Origin: Triatoma infestans | Taxonomy: Eukaryota > Arthropoda > Insecta > Hemiptera > Reduviidae | NCBI GenBank assembly: GCA_011037195.1 | Contig: JAAEAF010006768.1 | Span: 1-64,000, forward strand | Length of the DNA stretch: 64,000 nt | Direction of reading: 5' to 3' | Shown here: piece after piece, positions 54,618 to 64,000 of the stretch | Layout: each line of letters begins with the position of its first letter | How positions within the stretch are numbered: the stretch's first letter is position 1 | Translations under genes and position numbers: made by a program | Notes under the pieces: model-generated | Databases searched by the model: none | Seen by the model: only the letters and a program-made list of their open reading frames with translations | Told to the model about the DNA's origin: nothing

Positions 54618-55820
54618 CAGGGTGTCCCATTTAAACGGGCCATTATTGAAATGACTCTTAAACGAAGAAAGGTATCAAAAAAGTGAACATAACGTTTGTT
54701 AAAGTATTTGCGCTCTAAGAGTTTATGATGGTGTTAATGTTATTTGATTTTATTGCCGCCTTACACCTGAAATCGGTGATTGAAAGTTGCCATTTTTTTT
54801 TGACCCCCACTTTTTACTACTGTATTGAAAACTACTAAAAAAAAATGTAGAAAAATGCCGTTAATTTCACTTCAATATTTCAAACCGTTGCCGAGATATT
54901 CAATCGTAAAGATTAAATTTTCGTCGTTTTTTTCCTACATCTTTGTTTCATAAACTAAAATTAAAAGCGGATTTTCTTATTAATTTCTAATGCATAAGAG
55001 AGTTCAAATGCTGACAACACTTAAAAGCTATTTTAAAACCATAAGGGATTTAAAAATCCGGTAAAACATCATTAAAACAAAACAATATTCCAGTTTATTT
55101 ACAAAAATAAAAAAATTCCTATTTATTCAAAATGACCTCCTCGGCTTAACCGGCACAAGCGCAGTCGCTGCCCAACAGATGAAGTTGCTAACCGTATCAT
55201 GTCTGCCGGAATTGGTAAGCAGATTTGGATTAAGTCTTCTCTAATGCTTCTGGAGTTGTTGGTTCCCTGACATAATTTTTTTCTTCGAGATATCCCCAAA
55301 GAAAAAATTCAAGAGGGGTTAAATCGGGCGATCTGACGGGGAGAAAAGTGAATGAGATGTTCAGTAGCCGCTGGATCGGGTCCCAAATTTTCAAGTCCCT
55401 TATGGTTTTAAAATAGGTTTTAAGGGTTGTCAGCGTTTGAACTCTCTTATTTATTAGAAATTAATCAAAAAATCCGCTTTTAGTTTTAGTTTGTGAAACA
55501 AAGATGTAGGAAAAAAACGACGAAAATTTAATCTTTACGATTGAATATCTCGGCTACGGTTTGAAATATTGAAGTGAAATTAACTGCATTTTTCTTCATT
55601 TTTTTTAGTAGTTTTCAATAAAGTAGTAAAAAGTGGGTGTCAAAAGGAAAACGCAACTTTCAATCACCGATTTCAGATTAAGGTGGCAATAAAATCAAAT
55701 AACATTAACACCATCATAAACTAGAGCGCAAATATTTCAACAACCGTTATGTTCACTTTTTGGATATCTTTCTTCGTTTAAGAGTTATTTCTAAAGTGGC
55801 CCGTTTAATTATACACCCTG
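54618..55820 (-). mobile_element. Mariner-type element with very long terminal inverted repeats
   Basis: The left end CAGGGTGTCCCATTTAAACG and the right end, inverted, CAGGGTGTATAATTAAACGG begin arms of about 430 bp (54618 to about 55050 and about 55392 to 55820). Matching continues through CGTTTAAGAGT, the CCCACTTTTTACTAC block, ATATTTCAAACCGT and TAAAACCATAAGGGA. Only about 340 bp lies between the arms, holding the 3' end of a transposase gene on the minus strand. Most of the gene is deleted. CAGGGTG ends next to TA-rich flanks fit the Tc1/mariner/IS630 superfamily. Confidence 0.85.
55123..55400 (-). pseudogene. IS630/mariner-type transposase, C-terminal remnant
   Basis: RSPDLTPLEFFLWGYLEE lies on the minus strand from 55334; S-P-D-L-x-P carries the third catalytic acid of the superfamily. 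It runs on as VREPTTPEALEKT to a TAA at 55230-55232. After a frame change IPADMIRLATSSV, GQRLRLC and GGHFE follow to the natural stop at 55123-55125, matching the expected protein end. Upstream, in another frame, GPDPAATEHLIHFSPR corresponds to the segment before the catalytic block. The first two catalytic aspartates and the DNA-binding half are gone. The gene lies between the two long inverted repeats. Confidence 0.85.
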
Positions 55821-55824
55821 TGTA

Positions 55825-57230
55825 TAGTCAATTTTATAAGAATTTTAAGAGAGAGAGAGAAAATAGACAAAACTATTTTCTAGTAAAAGGTTATCATTCT
55901 ACAAATATTCACTTTATAGCATCATAAAACGGCCTAGTGCATACAGTTAAGGGCACGGTCTTCTTACCCAGCCGTTGTGCTATTTACCTCAGAGAATATC
56001 ATTGTATAAGGTATTTGTAGGAAGTATTATTGCCACCCTGATTTTTATAAACATTTATTTGTTAGGCTTTCTACTTTTTGGTCTAATTAAAGGAGGCTTT
56101 TTAAATTTGCATTTACATATATATGTATGAATAAAGCACTTTTATTTGTTATCAAATGCATGCTAAGACCTTCTTCCTCTTTTTATTACTATTTTGCGTT
56201 TACGCATCAAATTAAAACTCTGATCTGGTTGCGTAAATCATACAAAAAAGAACTGACCAAACTCTTCTTCATTTGGAATTCAGTTTGGTCTAAGTATACA
56301 TATAAATATAAGTGATTATACTTACTGGTTTTTAGGTGTTAAAACTGCCTGAATATGAACTACATCGTACGACAGCGCCTCTGTAAAATTTGTTATAGTA
56401 GTTGGAAGATACGCTCTCATCTGTAACTGTAAATATCAGTTTGATCATTTTATCAATTATTAGTCTCTTGATCATAATTATTTGACTTTTGTTCAGATTA
56501 ATTCTCGTTGAGATAAAAATTGGTAACGAATAACTCCTTTTTTTAAATTATATGTTTTTGTTTTTACATCTTTAAACAAAAAGGGTAAGTAAATAGATCA
56601 TCTCCAGCTTATGATAAAAAAAATACATAATTAATAAATGTAAGTAAATAAGAAAATTATGTAATTTATAATTAAGTAACTTTTATTTTGACTTCTAAAT
56701 CGAGTATAGGGGATTGTTTTTCACTGTTAAGCATCAAGGCTAAGATATCCGCACGTTATCTGCTGGCGGAATACACTTGCACTTCACTTTGAATCGAGCG
56801 AGTAATTTAACTTTTTAGTAGTGAAGGTTATGTAGGGAGGCTTTGTTTTTCAGAATCTTCATTAAGTATAGAATTACTCTTTTTCCGAAATTTATTTTCG
56901 TTTTCTAAAGAGTACGGTTTCTGATTGAACATAAACCTCTTTGCTTGTCTATTAACAGGTACATAGCAAACAGCAGCTAATTACACAAAGAGAGAGTATT
57001 TAATATAATTATGAAAGTGAGGTGGATATATTTGATTTAAAACAAGATTTAACAATAATTGACAGCCTGGCGGTATAGGAGTACTGTATTTATCATTAAG
57101 GACACACGGTTAGTTCTTTACTATGTTAGATTGATTAGCAATGACAGCCGAGAGAACATAACGACAGTTCATCTAAACCTTCAATTGTAGGTATCAAGAA
57201 TTCACTTTGATAAACAAATTGATGATTTGT
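55825..57230. other. AT-rich non-coding stretch
   Basis: GA repeats at about 55849-55861. No element or coding motif was recognised. Confidence 0.4.
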
Positions 57231-57234
57231 AAGG

Positions 57235-57545
57235 TGAATTTTCACCTTCTCTTACTGCAGGAAGACAAGTATTGCTCAGAAAATCTGGCACGATCGCAAT
57301 ACTTCCTCTTATACTCTTACTATCATCAGTAAGAGAAAGTAAAAAAAAAAAATTTAGAATCTTTAAAGATTTTTTCACCTTATTTTAGAAATCAATTTCT
57401 TTCTTTCTTTTATTATGGAAAGAGGAAATATTTATATTTGCTTTCGTGTCAAATTTTTTTCGAAATTGAGTTCTTTTCAGACGATGCGCATGTACCATGA
57501 CCCTCTGAGTACAGAAAGAAAAAAAAGTCGCAATAAGTTCAAGGC
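57235..57545 (+). repeat. R-family repeat termini and left-part fragment
   Basis: CTTCTCTTACTGC (about 57246) begins a left end. ATCTGGCACGATCGCAATAC with TTCCTCTTA (about 57282-57311) is a left end in the opposite orientation, followed by AGTAAGAGAAAGT. At 57436 TTTCGTGTCAAATTTTTTTC and TTGAGTTCTTTTCAGACG resume a forward copy. The arrangement suggests a rearranged pair of R ends. Confidence 0.45.
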
Positions 57546-57550
57546 TTTGT

Positions 57551-57784
57551 TGTGGTGGTTGGTTCCGCAGAGCTGGAAAGCATCAGAGACATTTTCCGTG
57601 GTAGCCTGCTTCGTTTTCTGGTCATCGACCGGTTTCGGGCGTTCGCCCATCTTTCAGGATGCGTTTTTCAGACAGTGTGCCAACACAGACTCGTACAGAG
57701 ACTTAGTTTCACACTAACTCGAACGCCCGAAACCGGTCGATGACCACAAAACGAAGCAGGCTACCACGGAAAATGTCTCTGATG
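57551..57784. mobile_element. Family B foldback, nearly perfect 65-bp palindrome
   Basis: Arms at 57581-57645 and 57720-57784 are inverted copies with 64 of 65 positions identical, around a 74-bp spacer. Each holds GAGACATTTTCCGTGG, GTAGCCTGCTTCG and CATCGACCGGTTTCGGGCG. The left arm and spacer together, on the minus strand, carry a hammerhead-like motif. Homology with the copy at 3850-3985 extends left of the arm to about 57551 (GTGGTGGTTGGTT). The high arm identity means a recent origin or gene conversion. Short open frames over it are not genes. Confidence 0.8.
57618..57668 (-). ncRNA. Hammerhead-like motif, family B foldback
   Basis: Minus strand: CATC, CTGAAAGA (one base longer than CTGATGA), T, GGGCG-AA-CGCCC hairpin, GAAACCGGTC, GATG. 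Stem I CATC/GATG, stem II and the GUC site are all intact; the extra A in the core box is the visible defect. Confidence 0.5.
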
Positions 57785-58366
57785 AAGTTCAAGGTTATTT
57801 AGTAAATATCTCCAGACGATTCGACAGGATAGTTTCGATCAGAATCAGTTAACCCGTAAAATCAGTTAATTTTATGACGATTTTCTCCAGAACGCTTTTT
57901 ACGTTCTCTTATTTTTTTAATGAAGTTAGGAGAATTAATATTATCTGAATATTGCTTTAAGTGTACCTCAATCTCTTATTAAATATTAAAAAATATTAAA
58001 TTGAATAAAATAAATTTTTGTAAAAAGAAATTATTTGTTCACATATATTTGATATGAATTATTAAAATAAAAAAGAAAACTAATTACGCAATATATTCAC
58101 TGTTGGCGTAGTTTTCATTGAAATTATATAATGACTTTTATTACCGGTGTGAGAACAGAAGTGTAAAGATGGTTGATGTATATGATGTGAAAACAGAAAT
58201 AAACGAAAAGTAATTTGATATAACTTTGATATATTTGTTAACGTGAGAACAGTTCGTTATGGTTATATGGTTCGGCTCATATGACTTAAGGCCACTATGT
58301 TTATTTTGTTGTCTAGTTATGTGAACTTTTAAAATTAACATTATAACATTCTTATGTAAATTAAAG

Positions 58367-58563
58367 TAAAAGTAAAGTGAATAATGCTTTTTATCAGGCA
58401 GCTTAACGTCCATCTATCAAATAAATCTTGTGTATGCCGGTGGAAGCTCATATTTTCTTAAATATTTTTACAACAAATATAAATATAGCACATATCCTCA
58501 GGTTTCCGTCTGGAAATTTCCCAGATGCAAGTCCAAGCTCACAACGACTCAATAAGTCCGCCC
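58367..58563 (-). mobile_element. SINE-1, diverged copy
   Basis: The minus strand opens TAGGGCGGACTTATTGAG, with TTGTGAGCTTGGACTTG in the head, TATATTTATATTTGTTG, ATATGAGCTTCCACCGGC and GATGGACGTTAAGCTGCCTG in the body, and CATTATTCACTTTACTTTTA at the 3' end. All SINE-1 landmarks are recognisable in order, with a decayed B box. Confidence 0.7.
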
Positions 58564-58749
58564 TATTTATTCTTAAATAGATTGTCAAAGGAAGTATGGA
58601 ACTGAGTTATTGTCGCATTTCAAAAATGAGTTTTGACAAATTTTTGTTGCGACAAAAAACCTGAACTATATTGCAAAAACAATAAGAAGAAAAGTATAAA
58701 CACTGGAAATGGATTTCTAGGATAAGTCGATCGTTAGAGGTTTATTAGT

Positions 58750-59030
58750 GGCGGATGTTGAAGAAAGACAAATGAGGAACTTTGTCTGTTTCGGCCGTGT
58801 TAAAGAAATGAGTCGACGAAATAGCCTTGCAAGGCGTTGGAATGCATCCCTCCAAGGTACGGAAGAGAAAAGGTTGACCGAATATAATTTTGAAGTGATC
58901 GGTTGGGACGTTGGTAGTCTGGGCTTAGGATCTGTAATTGACGGGATGGAGGAAGATCGAGAAAGGCGTTTGACTTGGCAACCCTGGTGCCTAGGAGGAA
59001 AGGTGAATAAAGTAAGTTTTTGTTTGTTTT
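58750..59030 (+). pseudogene. LINE ORF2 C-terminal fragment
   Basis: A 96-codon plus-strand frame reads FVCFGRVKEMSRRNSLARRW then a N-A-S-L-Q-G-T-E-E-K-R segment, and later SVIDGMEEDRERRLTWQPW. LINE proteins of several clades end with an L-R-x-x-G-H-V-x-R-M block, a P-x-G-x-R-x-R-G-R-P segment and W-x-D-x-V/I-x-x-D-L-x-x-x-x-x-x-W; the order and spacing fit, with the H of GHV changed to R. The frame is open but lacks the polymerase and endonuclease, so it cannot be functional. It stops directly before a SINE-2 fragment. Confidence 0.6.
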
Positions 59031-59037
59031 ATTTTTA

Positions 59038-59135
59038 GGGGATATGCTCTGCGACCTGAAAGACCTGTGTGCCCCCGGGGTCTTCTCAGTGCATTGCCAG
59101 CCTCCGAGCAGTGTTAATTAGCTACAAGGCAATCT
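59038..59135 (-). mobile_element. SINE-2, 3' fragment
   Basis: Minus strand: AACACTGCTCGGAGGCTGGC, AATGCACTGAGAAGACCCCG and CTTTCAGGTCGCAGAGC align with the 3' third of SINE-2 copies. The tRNA-like head is missing. Confidence 0.65.
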
Positions 59136-59139
59136 TTGG

Positions 59140-61170
59140 ATTAGTCTAAGGTTTATTGATTGTACGAAGAATTAAATTTTAATACAATACCTTCTTATTT
59201 ATATAAATGATGACTACAACATTGCCTTTATTCGGTAATATTTAAAGCAAGACCAAAAATGTTAACCTTAATGACCTACCATACACAGATAATTATGTAA
59301 TTGAGGGTACCAAAAAATTCTTATCACTTTCTTGTAATATGGCCTATACTTAGTGAAATAATAAAGCCTTGTTTGATAAATAAATAAAAAAATGTAAGCT
59401 CTAATGAATTCATTGAAATACTGAATGGAAATAGCTGGAGTACGCTGGAACCAGATATACCTGATTAATGCTAAAAATATAGGTAGTTTTTACTAAGTGA
59501 ATATTCAATTTTTGCAATATATCTTTTTACTCTTTTGCAAGAATTTAAAGTTTAATTAAATAGCAACAACTTGGCACTCCATGTCTTAAACGAATAGATC
59601 AGTTTGTAGTTTCAAGAAATATTATTAGTTTTATTATTATTATTATCATCATCATCTTAGCTTGCCTGTATCTTCTGGACCACTATTTCCATTCTGGTTT
59701 AAGTATCATCTTGCTAATCTTTAATTTGTTTGTCCATTGAATAATTGATTGCCATCTTAAATCGGTGCTTTATTTCCAGTTTCTTGATGTTTATATGAGT
59801 CCTTGCAATGTTTTTTTTTCCCTTAAATCATTTAAAGAGGTTACCATACTCAAATTACAAATTAATATTAAACCACCAGTACTGCTGAGTACTAAAGGTG
59901 TCTATGCTGTTACATCGGCTTAAAAGTGATCTTGTTATGGGCCAAGGTTTAATTTGTAGGCTTCAGAATGGACCGAAAATTAGTCTTGTATAATCCTTAA
60001 TTAAATTGTTGCAATAAATTTAGATATACAAACAAATAATGAGATGGAGAGTTATTATTACTTAAGAATGTGTTAAATTTTTAAGTTTTATGTGGAAAAG
60101 TTTCTAATTCAATAAATTTATTTAATTTCAGCCGTGAAACAATGATTTTCTTTGCCCTACTTTTTTTATTTTTATTTTAACCTAAATTTTGATCTCATAG
60201 TAGAATTACAACATTTTTTCCACTTTGATCAGTATACTAGGCCAAAAAAAGGAAGGTGAAGGTGAAATGATAGAGTGGTTTTAGCTTTGGGGGACAGGAT
60301 TTTTTCGTTAGGACCTTCTGAAAATTTGTTTTTTGTTTAATTTTTTTCCCTTTAAAGTTTGTCTTATATATATTATATTTTTCAAGTTTGAAGAAGCGAG
60401 GAGGCTGGGTAAGAGGAGGAAAAGTGATTGGTGTACGTGACTGGTACCATCACAGACTTGAAGAAGGGGATTTATGGTGGTGATTTGTGGGATAACAAAC
60501 TATGAAGAGAGTCGATATTGATCGATATTTCCTAACAGACAAGATTGTTAGCGAAGTTTTATATTGACAGGAAAGAAGGAACGGATATCTAACAAACTGA
60601 AAGAAAGCAGCCCAAGGTGATACACAAGAAAATAGTATGCATTGATATATTTTTTTCCTTATCATTTTCATCACTTATGGTAGGTAATAAGAGAGAGTAT
60701 TACATTGGAATATAAGATTTTCGAGTATAACTTTTCTTAGGAAATAAATTGGTTTAGGGGGTTAGCTCGAAAAGTGAGAAGCTTCAGCTTCTCATACAGA
60801 TAGTATAAATAATTAAAACCTTCATTAATAAATAATTAGTAAAAAACAACTTTAAATAAGAAAATTACAAATGTCACCCTTCTATTTTAGCAAGCAAAGT
60901 TTAGCCAAAGCTAAAATGCATTTCCTTTGGGGTTTTTAATATTAACTTCCTCATTATGTTTGTTTTTGAAGGATTTCCGTATGACAAAAGGATGTTATAC
61001 TCCGAGGGAATGAATACTAACTTACGACAACATTTTCTCCAGGAAGTACAACTTTAAAGTATATTACCCGAAAATATTTATAATAGGCTTACAAATTACT
61101 TGGCAAAATTAGTAAATCTTATCACCTTAAAATATTTTCTATTCATTAAAACAATCTGCATATATTGTTT
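59140..61170. other. AT-rich non-coding stretch
   Basis: An ATT/ATC trinucleotide run lies near 59628-59656. No element or coding motif was recognised. Confidence 0.4.
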
Positions 61171-61179
61171 TTTAAAATT

Positions 61180-61830
61180 TGTTACTTCCTGCTACTGCTG
61201 TAATTGCATCAATATCCAACAAAAGGAAGTACGACATTACTGATTTTTTTTTTTTAATTTTTGTGATTTTCTCGAATACGGCTGGAATGATTTTTTTTAA
61301 ATTTGATACATGAACTACACATATAATGGAGCTACAACTTTTCTGAAACATTTCTCCAGAAAAATTCATTTAAGGGGACTTTAGAGGGGGTGGGGAGGTT
61401 ATGGTTCTCTTTAAGGTGCTCAGTTAATTTTTTACACAATTCTATCATCTAAATAATTAGAATTAAATATGTTGTCAAAATTCCAAGTTTGCAGAAAAAC
61501 AAATGACCAAAATGCATTTTTACTGGAAAGTACTTTTCAACTTTCGCAATTTTGTCAATAATAATACCGATGGATTTCATTAAATTTAGTTATACTAATA
61601 TGAATATAGAGAATTATCAATTTTGTTTCAAACTGACTTTTTTCTCTAAAAAATTCATTAAAATAAGTTTTGAGGTTATGTTTTCATTAAATAATTTTAA
61701 TAAGTAGGTATAGATTCTCCCATTAAAATGAAACTGAAGACAAACATCTAGTAAAAATTATAAGTTTGAAAAAAAATTTGTCAAATTACAATTTTGTAAA
61801 CTACAGTAAGAGAAAGTTGTGTGAGTGCTT
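61180..61830 (+). repeat. R-family repeat, two-module copy with right end
   Basis: Module one: TTTTGTGATTTTCTCGAATA, AATTCATTTAAGGGGACTTT, TTATGGTTCTCTTTAAGGTG, AATTCTATCATCTAAATAAT. Junction: GTTGTCAAAATTCCAAGTTT. Module two: a decayed ACTGGAAAGTAC, then GATGGATTTCATTAAATTTA. Right end: CAGTAAGAGAAAGTTGTG with GTGTGAGTGCTTCACTCC (about 61804). It is the clearest picture of the R right half. Confidence 0.75.
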
Positions 61831-62034
61831 CACTCCAGGTATTTTATTTTGCTGTAATATTTATTTTTTGTTGAATATTAGATTTTATGGAGTATCTGGG
61901 GGAATCTTAAACTTACCCTTTAAGTACCCCTATTTACATGTATTGTTTGCTGTTCATTGTATTGTTATTAACCAATCATAATATATAGTCAAAATTATAG
62001 GTTGGATGACAATTATTTCAGACCTATTGAGAAT

Positions 62035-62072
62035 TGCTGTAAGAGAAAGTCGTGTTAGTGTTTCACACCCTA
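62035..62072 (+). repeat. R-family right end, isolated
   Basis: GCTGTAAGAGAAAGTCGTG and TTAGTGTTTCACACCC repeat the R terminus 230 bp after the previous one, without an R body between them. Confidence 0.65.
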
Positions 62073-62074
62073 TT

Positions 62075-63185
62075 ATAATAAATTAGTTTTGCCATTGTGT
62101 TCAAGTAGGTGTTAAGTTTTTTCTTTATAATTAGTATGCTTATGTATGATATGAAATGCATTGGCTTGTATTTTGGATGATCGAGTTTTTATTCACTTTG
62201 CATCTGATGCATTTTAAATATATAGATTTAATAGATATGTATTGGCAGTTTGCATATTTTTATTAAACTTTTATTTTAATAAATCTAACGTTAAAAGATC
62301 GAACAACGTGTGAAGTATAAATTTTGTCAACATCTGTGTGGATTGGGAATTGGCTACTTCAATTTGAATAAATATCTTTTGAAGTAAACTAAAATAACAA
62401 TATTTGGAATGTTTCTGTGTGGAACTAACTTCTCCTTTGTCTAGATCATGTTTATGATATCTTATGAATTATTTATTTATTTATTGCTTTGTATTCCCTT
62501 TTTTTCTCTCTCCCTTTTAGGGCCATAAAAGAAAGTATAATGAGTGTGTCAATTTCTGAATTATTTCGTAATTTCATTCACAAATTCAGCAGCCAATCAT
62601 GTTACACTATCGCAAATATTTCGAATCATTCCGTAAAATTTTTTGTCATTTTATAAAATTAAAATTTGAATATTAATAAAGAAAAGAAATTAATAAGAGA
62701 ATGAAGTGTACTGAAAGAGTAATTATCATATAAAAGAGTTCGAACTTTTAATTATATAAAGGACGCTTATTATTAAAAAAAAAAAAACTCTTACATAAAT
62801 AATAACTTAAAGAATACTGATTGTCTTGTTTTTTATTTTATTTGTTTATTTTAATTAAAGAGATTTATTGCTTCCTTCTCTCCAGTAGTTTATTATCTAA
62901 CGTCCAGTATTTTGTTTTTTTTAAATTAACATTCATACAATCAATTTTTTCAATTTATAAAAACTAAAAATCTGATTTGAAAAAGCAATTATGAAATCCT
63001 AATAATTTAAGTCGTTACAATTTTTCCTAGATAAAAGTGAAAGGCCTGTATTTATTTATTTTTAATTAGTATGCCAAGTTTATAAAGGAAATCGTAAAAA
63101 TGAGTTCGGTTTTAGTGAGCAACAAAATTTTCACTGGCATGCTCTAACACTCAATAAAAGTCTGCTGAAGCAATTGTTATGTCAA
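62075..63185. other. AT-rich non-coding stretch
   Basis: A CAGCAGCCAATCA block near 62588 matches one at about 52406. Nothing else was recognised. Confidence 0.4.
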
Positions 63186-63189
63186 ATTA

Positions 63190-63395
63190 ATCGCATTTAG
63201 CGTACCAATATAACTCGTACTGGTCATTGGTTCACTCTTACAGGTGACCCATATACTTAACTAAAGCAACCACACCAGGAACTCACATTAGATATTCTAG
63301 TTCGCAGTGGATTTAGCCCTTCCATCGAAACATATTTCTTTGAAATGCATCAATGATGAAGAACCATCAAAGAGATTTTTAAACTAAATATGGAT
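63190..63395 (+). pseudogene. LINE RNase H C-terminal tail fragment
   Basis: The plus strand reads NITRTGHWFTLTGDPYT, then after a stop QPHQELTLDILVR and FSPSIETYFF. In I-clade-like LINE proteins the region after RNase H reads I.RLR.GHTRLTHxYLLTGDPxPxC, then LTV.HIL..C and R..YF; blocks, order and spacing agree although the cysteines of the zinc-finger-like motif are lost. It is the only coding trace in the last 4 kb. Confidence 0.5.
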
Positions 63396-63509
63396 ATTAG
63401 CAAGAAAATTATTATTGAGAGGATTCCTGGGATGCTGGGATTGTTCTAAAGTGCCATTTTTATAAATAATAAAGTATGAGCGTGTTACACCAAATTGTTT
63501 ACATGCAAC

Positions 63510-64000
63510 GTTGAAAATTAGACCTCAAATTCCAATTTATTGACAGTTTAAAAAAAAAAAGGGATTAAGTAGTAGCTAAAGCCTTCAATTTAATAGTAGC
63601 TAAAAGCTAATTAATCGTAAGTTTGATGGTGAACTGTTTCTATCCAACATTCCAACTTCTTACTGCAAAGAAACCAAGTAATTTGGCTGTTGACCAAACA
63701 TTAATTGAATCTTGTTGCTGTAATTAGTTGTGGGCTTCGATTTAGTTGTTCCTTAACTTTTTATTATTAGTAGAAAGTTAATTTATTATAAAATGTAATA
63801 AACAAAACAATAACTCCAGTCTCTTATTTTTCTAATTTTTGCAGTTAATATATTTTCATTAAGGTTTCTTACCATTCTTAGAGTAGTGGAAGCATGAATG
63901 GCCTACGATGCTTTGATGAGCCTGTACTTGGATTAAAAGTTGTTCAAAAGCTGGGTTAAGTTTGCTTGTTGGGCCTAAAATTAAAATCCTCATATGTGAA
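63510..64000. other. AT-rich non-coding end of window
   Basis: Short frames only; nothing was recognised. Confidence 0.4.

Noticed and set aside
57415..57717. 100-codon plus-strand frame
   Set aside because: It is made of an R fragment and the left arm of the family B foldback.

Overview
This is eukaryotic, strongly AT-rich, repeat-rich DNA. The mixture of Tc1/mariner elements, Jockey-like and RNase H-bearing non-LTR retrotransposons, Penelope-like remnants and two tRNA-derived SINE families suggests an arthropod, most likely an insect; any finer placement would be a guess. I recognise no intact host gene. Nearly every supported feature is a decayed mobile element, so the window looks intergenic or deep-intronic. 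One open frame near 14.2-14.6 kb is longer than chance predicts, sits behind a splice-acceptor-like site and ahead of a polyadenylation signal, and is the only candidate for a host exon.

The commonest repeat is an unnamed non-coding family, called R here (about 700-750 bp when near full length; more than 25 copies or fragments, both orientations). In its forward orientation it opens with a CTCTTAC/GTAAGAG hairpin, passes a GT-rich tract, runs through two related modules of about 270 bp that share the ACCGGAAGT box and the CGATTTTCTCGAAAA box, and closes with GTAAGAGAAAGT followed by a second hairpin. Other elements have landed inside R copies (a solo-LTR-like element near 47.1-47.4 kb, a Penelope-type terminus near 3.9 kb), so R is an older layer.

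Layout: 0-9 kb holds R copies, a possible reverse transcriptase scrap, two ribozyme-bearing foldbacks, a Penelope-like reverse transcriptase fragment, and an inverted pair of RNase H fragments around a SINE. 9-17 kb is mostly featureless with R copies and the 161-codon frame. 17-21 kb holds two Jockey-like 3' ends in the same orientation. 21-32 kb holds R copies, an LTR, a SINE with a perfect 13-bp target duplication, and a Tc1 transposase remnant. 32-44 kb holds R copies, RNase H LINE tails on both strands and a SINE with an 11-bp target duplication. 44-54 kb holds ribozyme-bearing foldbacks, a second LTR, a LINE tail, a 515-bp deleted mariner with intact ends, and SINEs. 54-64 kb holds a mariner-type element with terminal inverted repeats of about 430 bp, a nearly perfect 65-bp palindrome with ribozyme motifs, another LINE tail, SINEs and a large R copy.

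The most interesting signal is three families of short foldback elements (A, B, C) that each carry a hammerhead-ribozyme-like core: CUGANGA, a paired stem II, GAAA, a very short stem III ending GUC, and, in two families, a matching stem I. Stem sequences differ between families but pairing is kept. This arrangement is known from the terminal repeats of Penelope-like retroelements, and a Penelope-like reverse transcriptase fragment is present in the same window. All three families carry one extra nucleotide between the core and stem II, so activity is uncertain.
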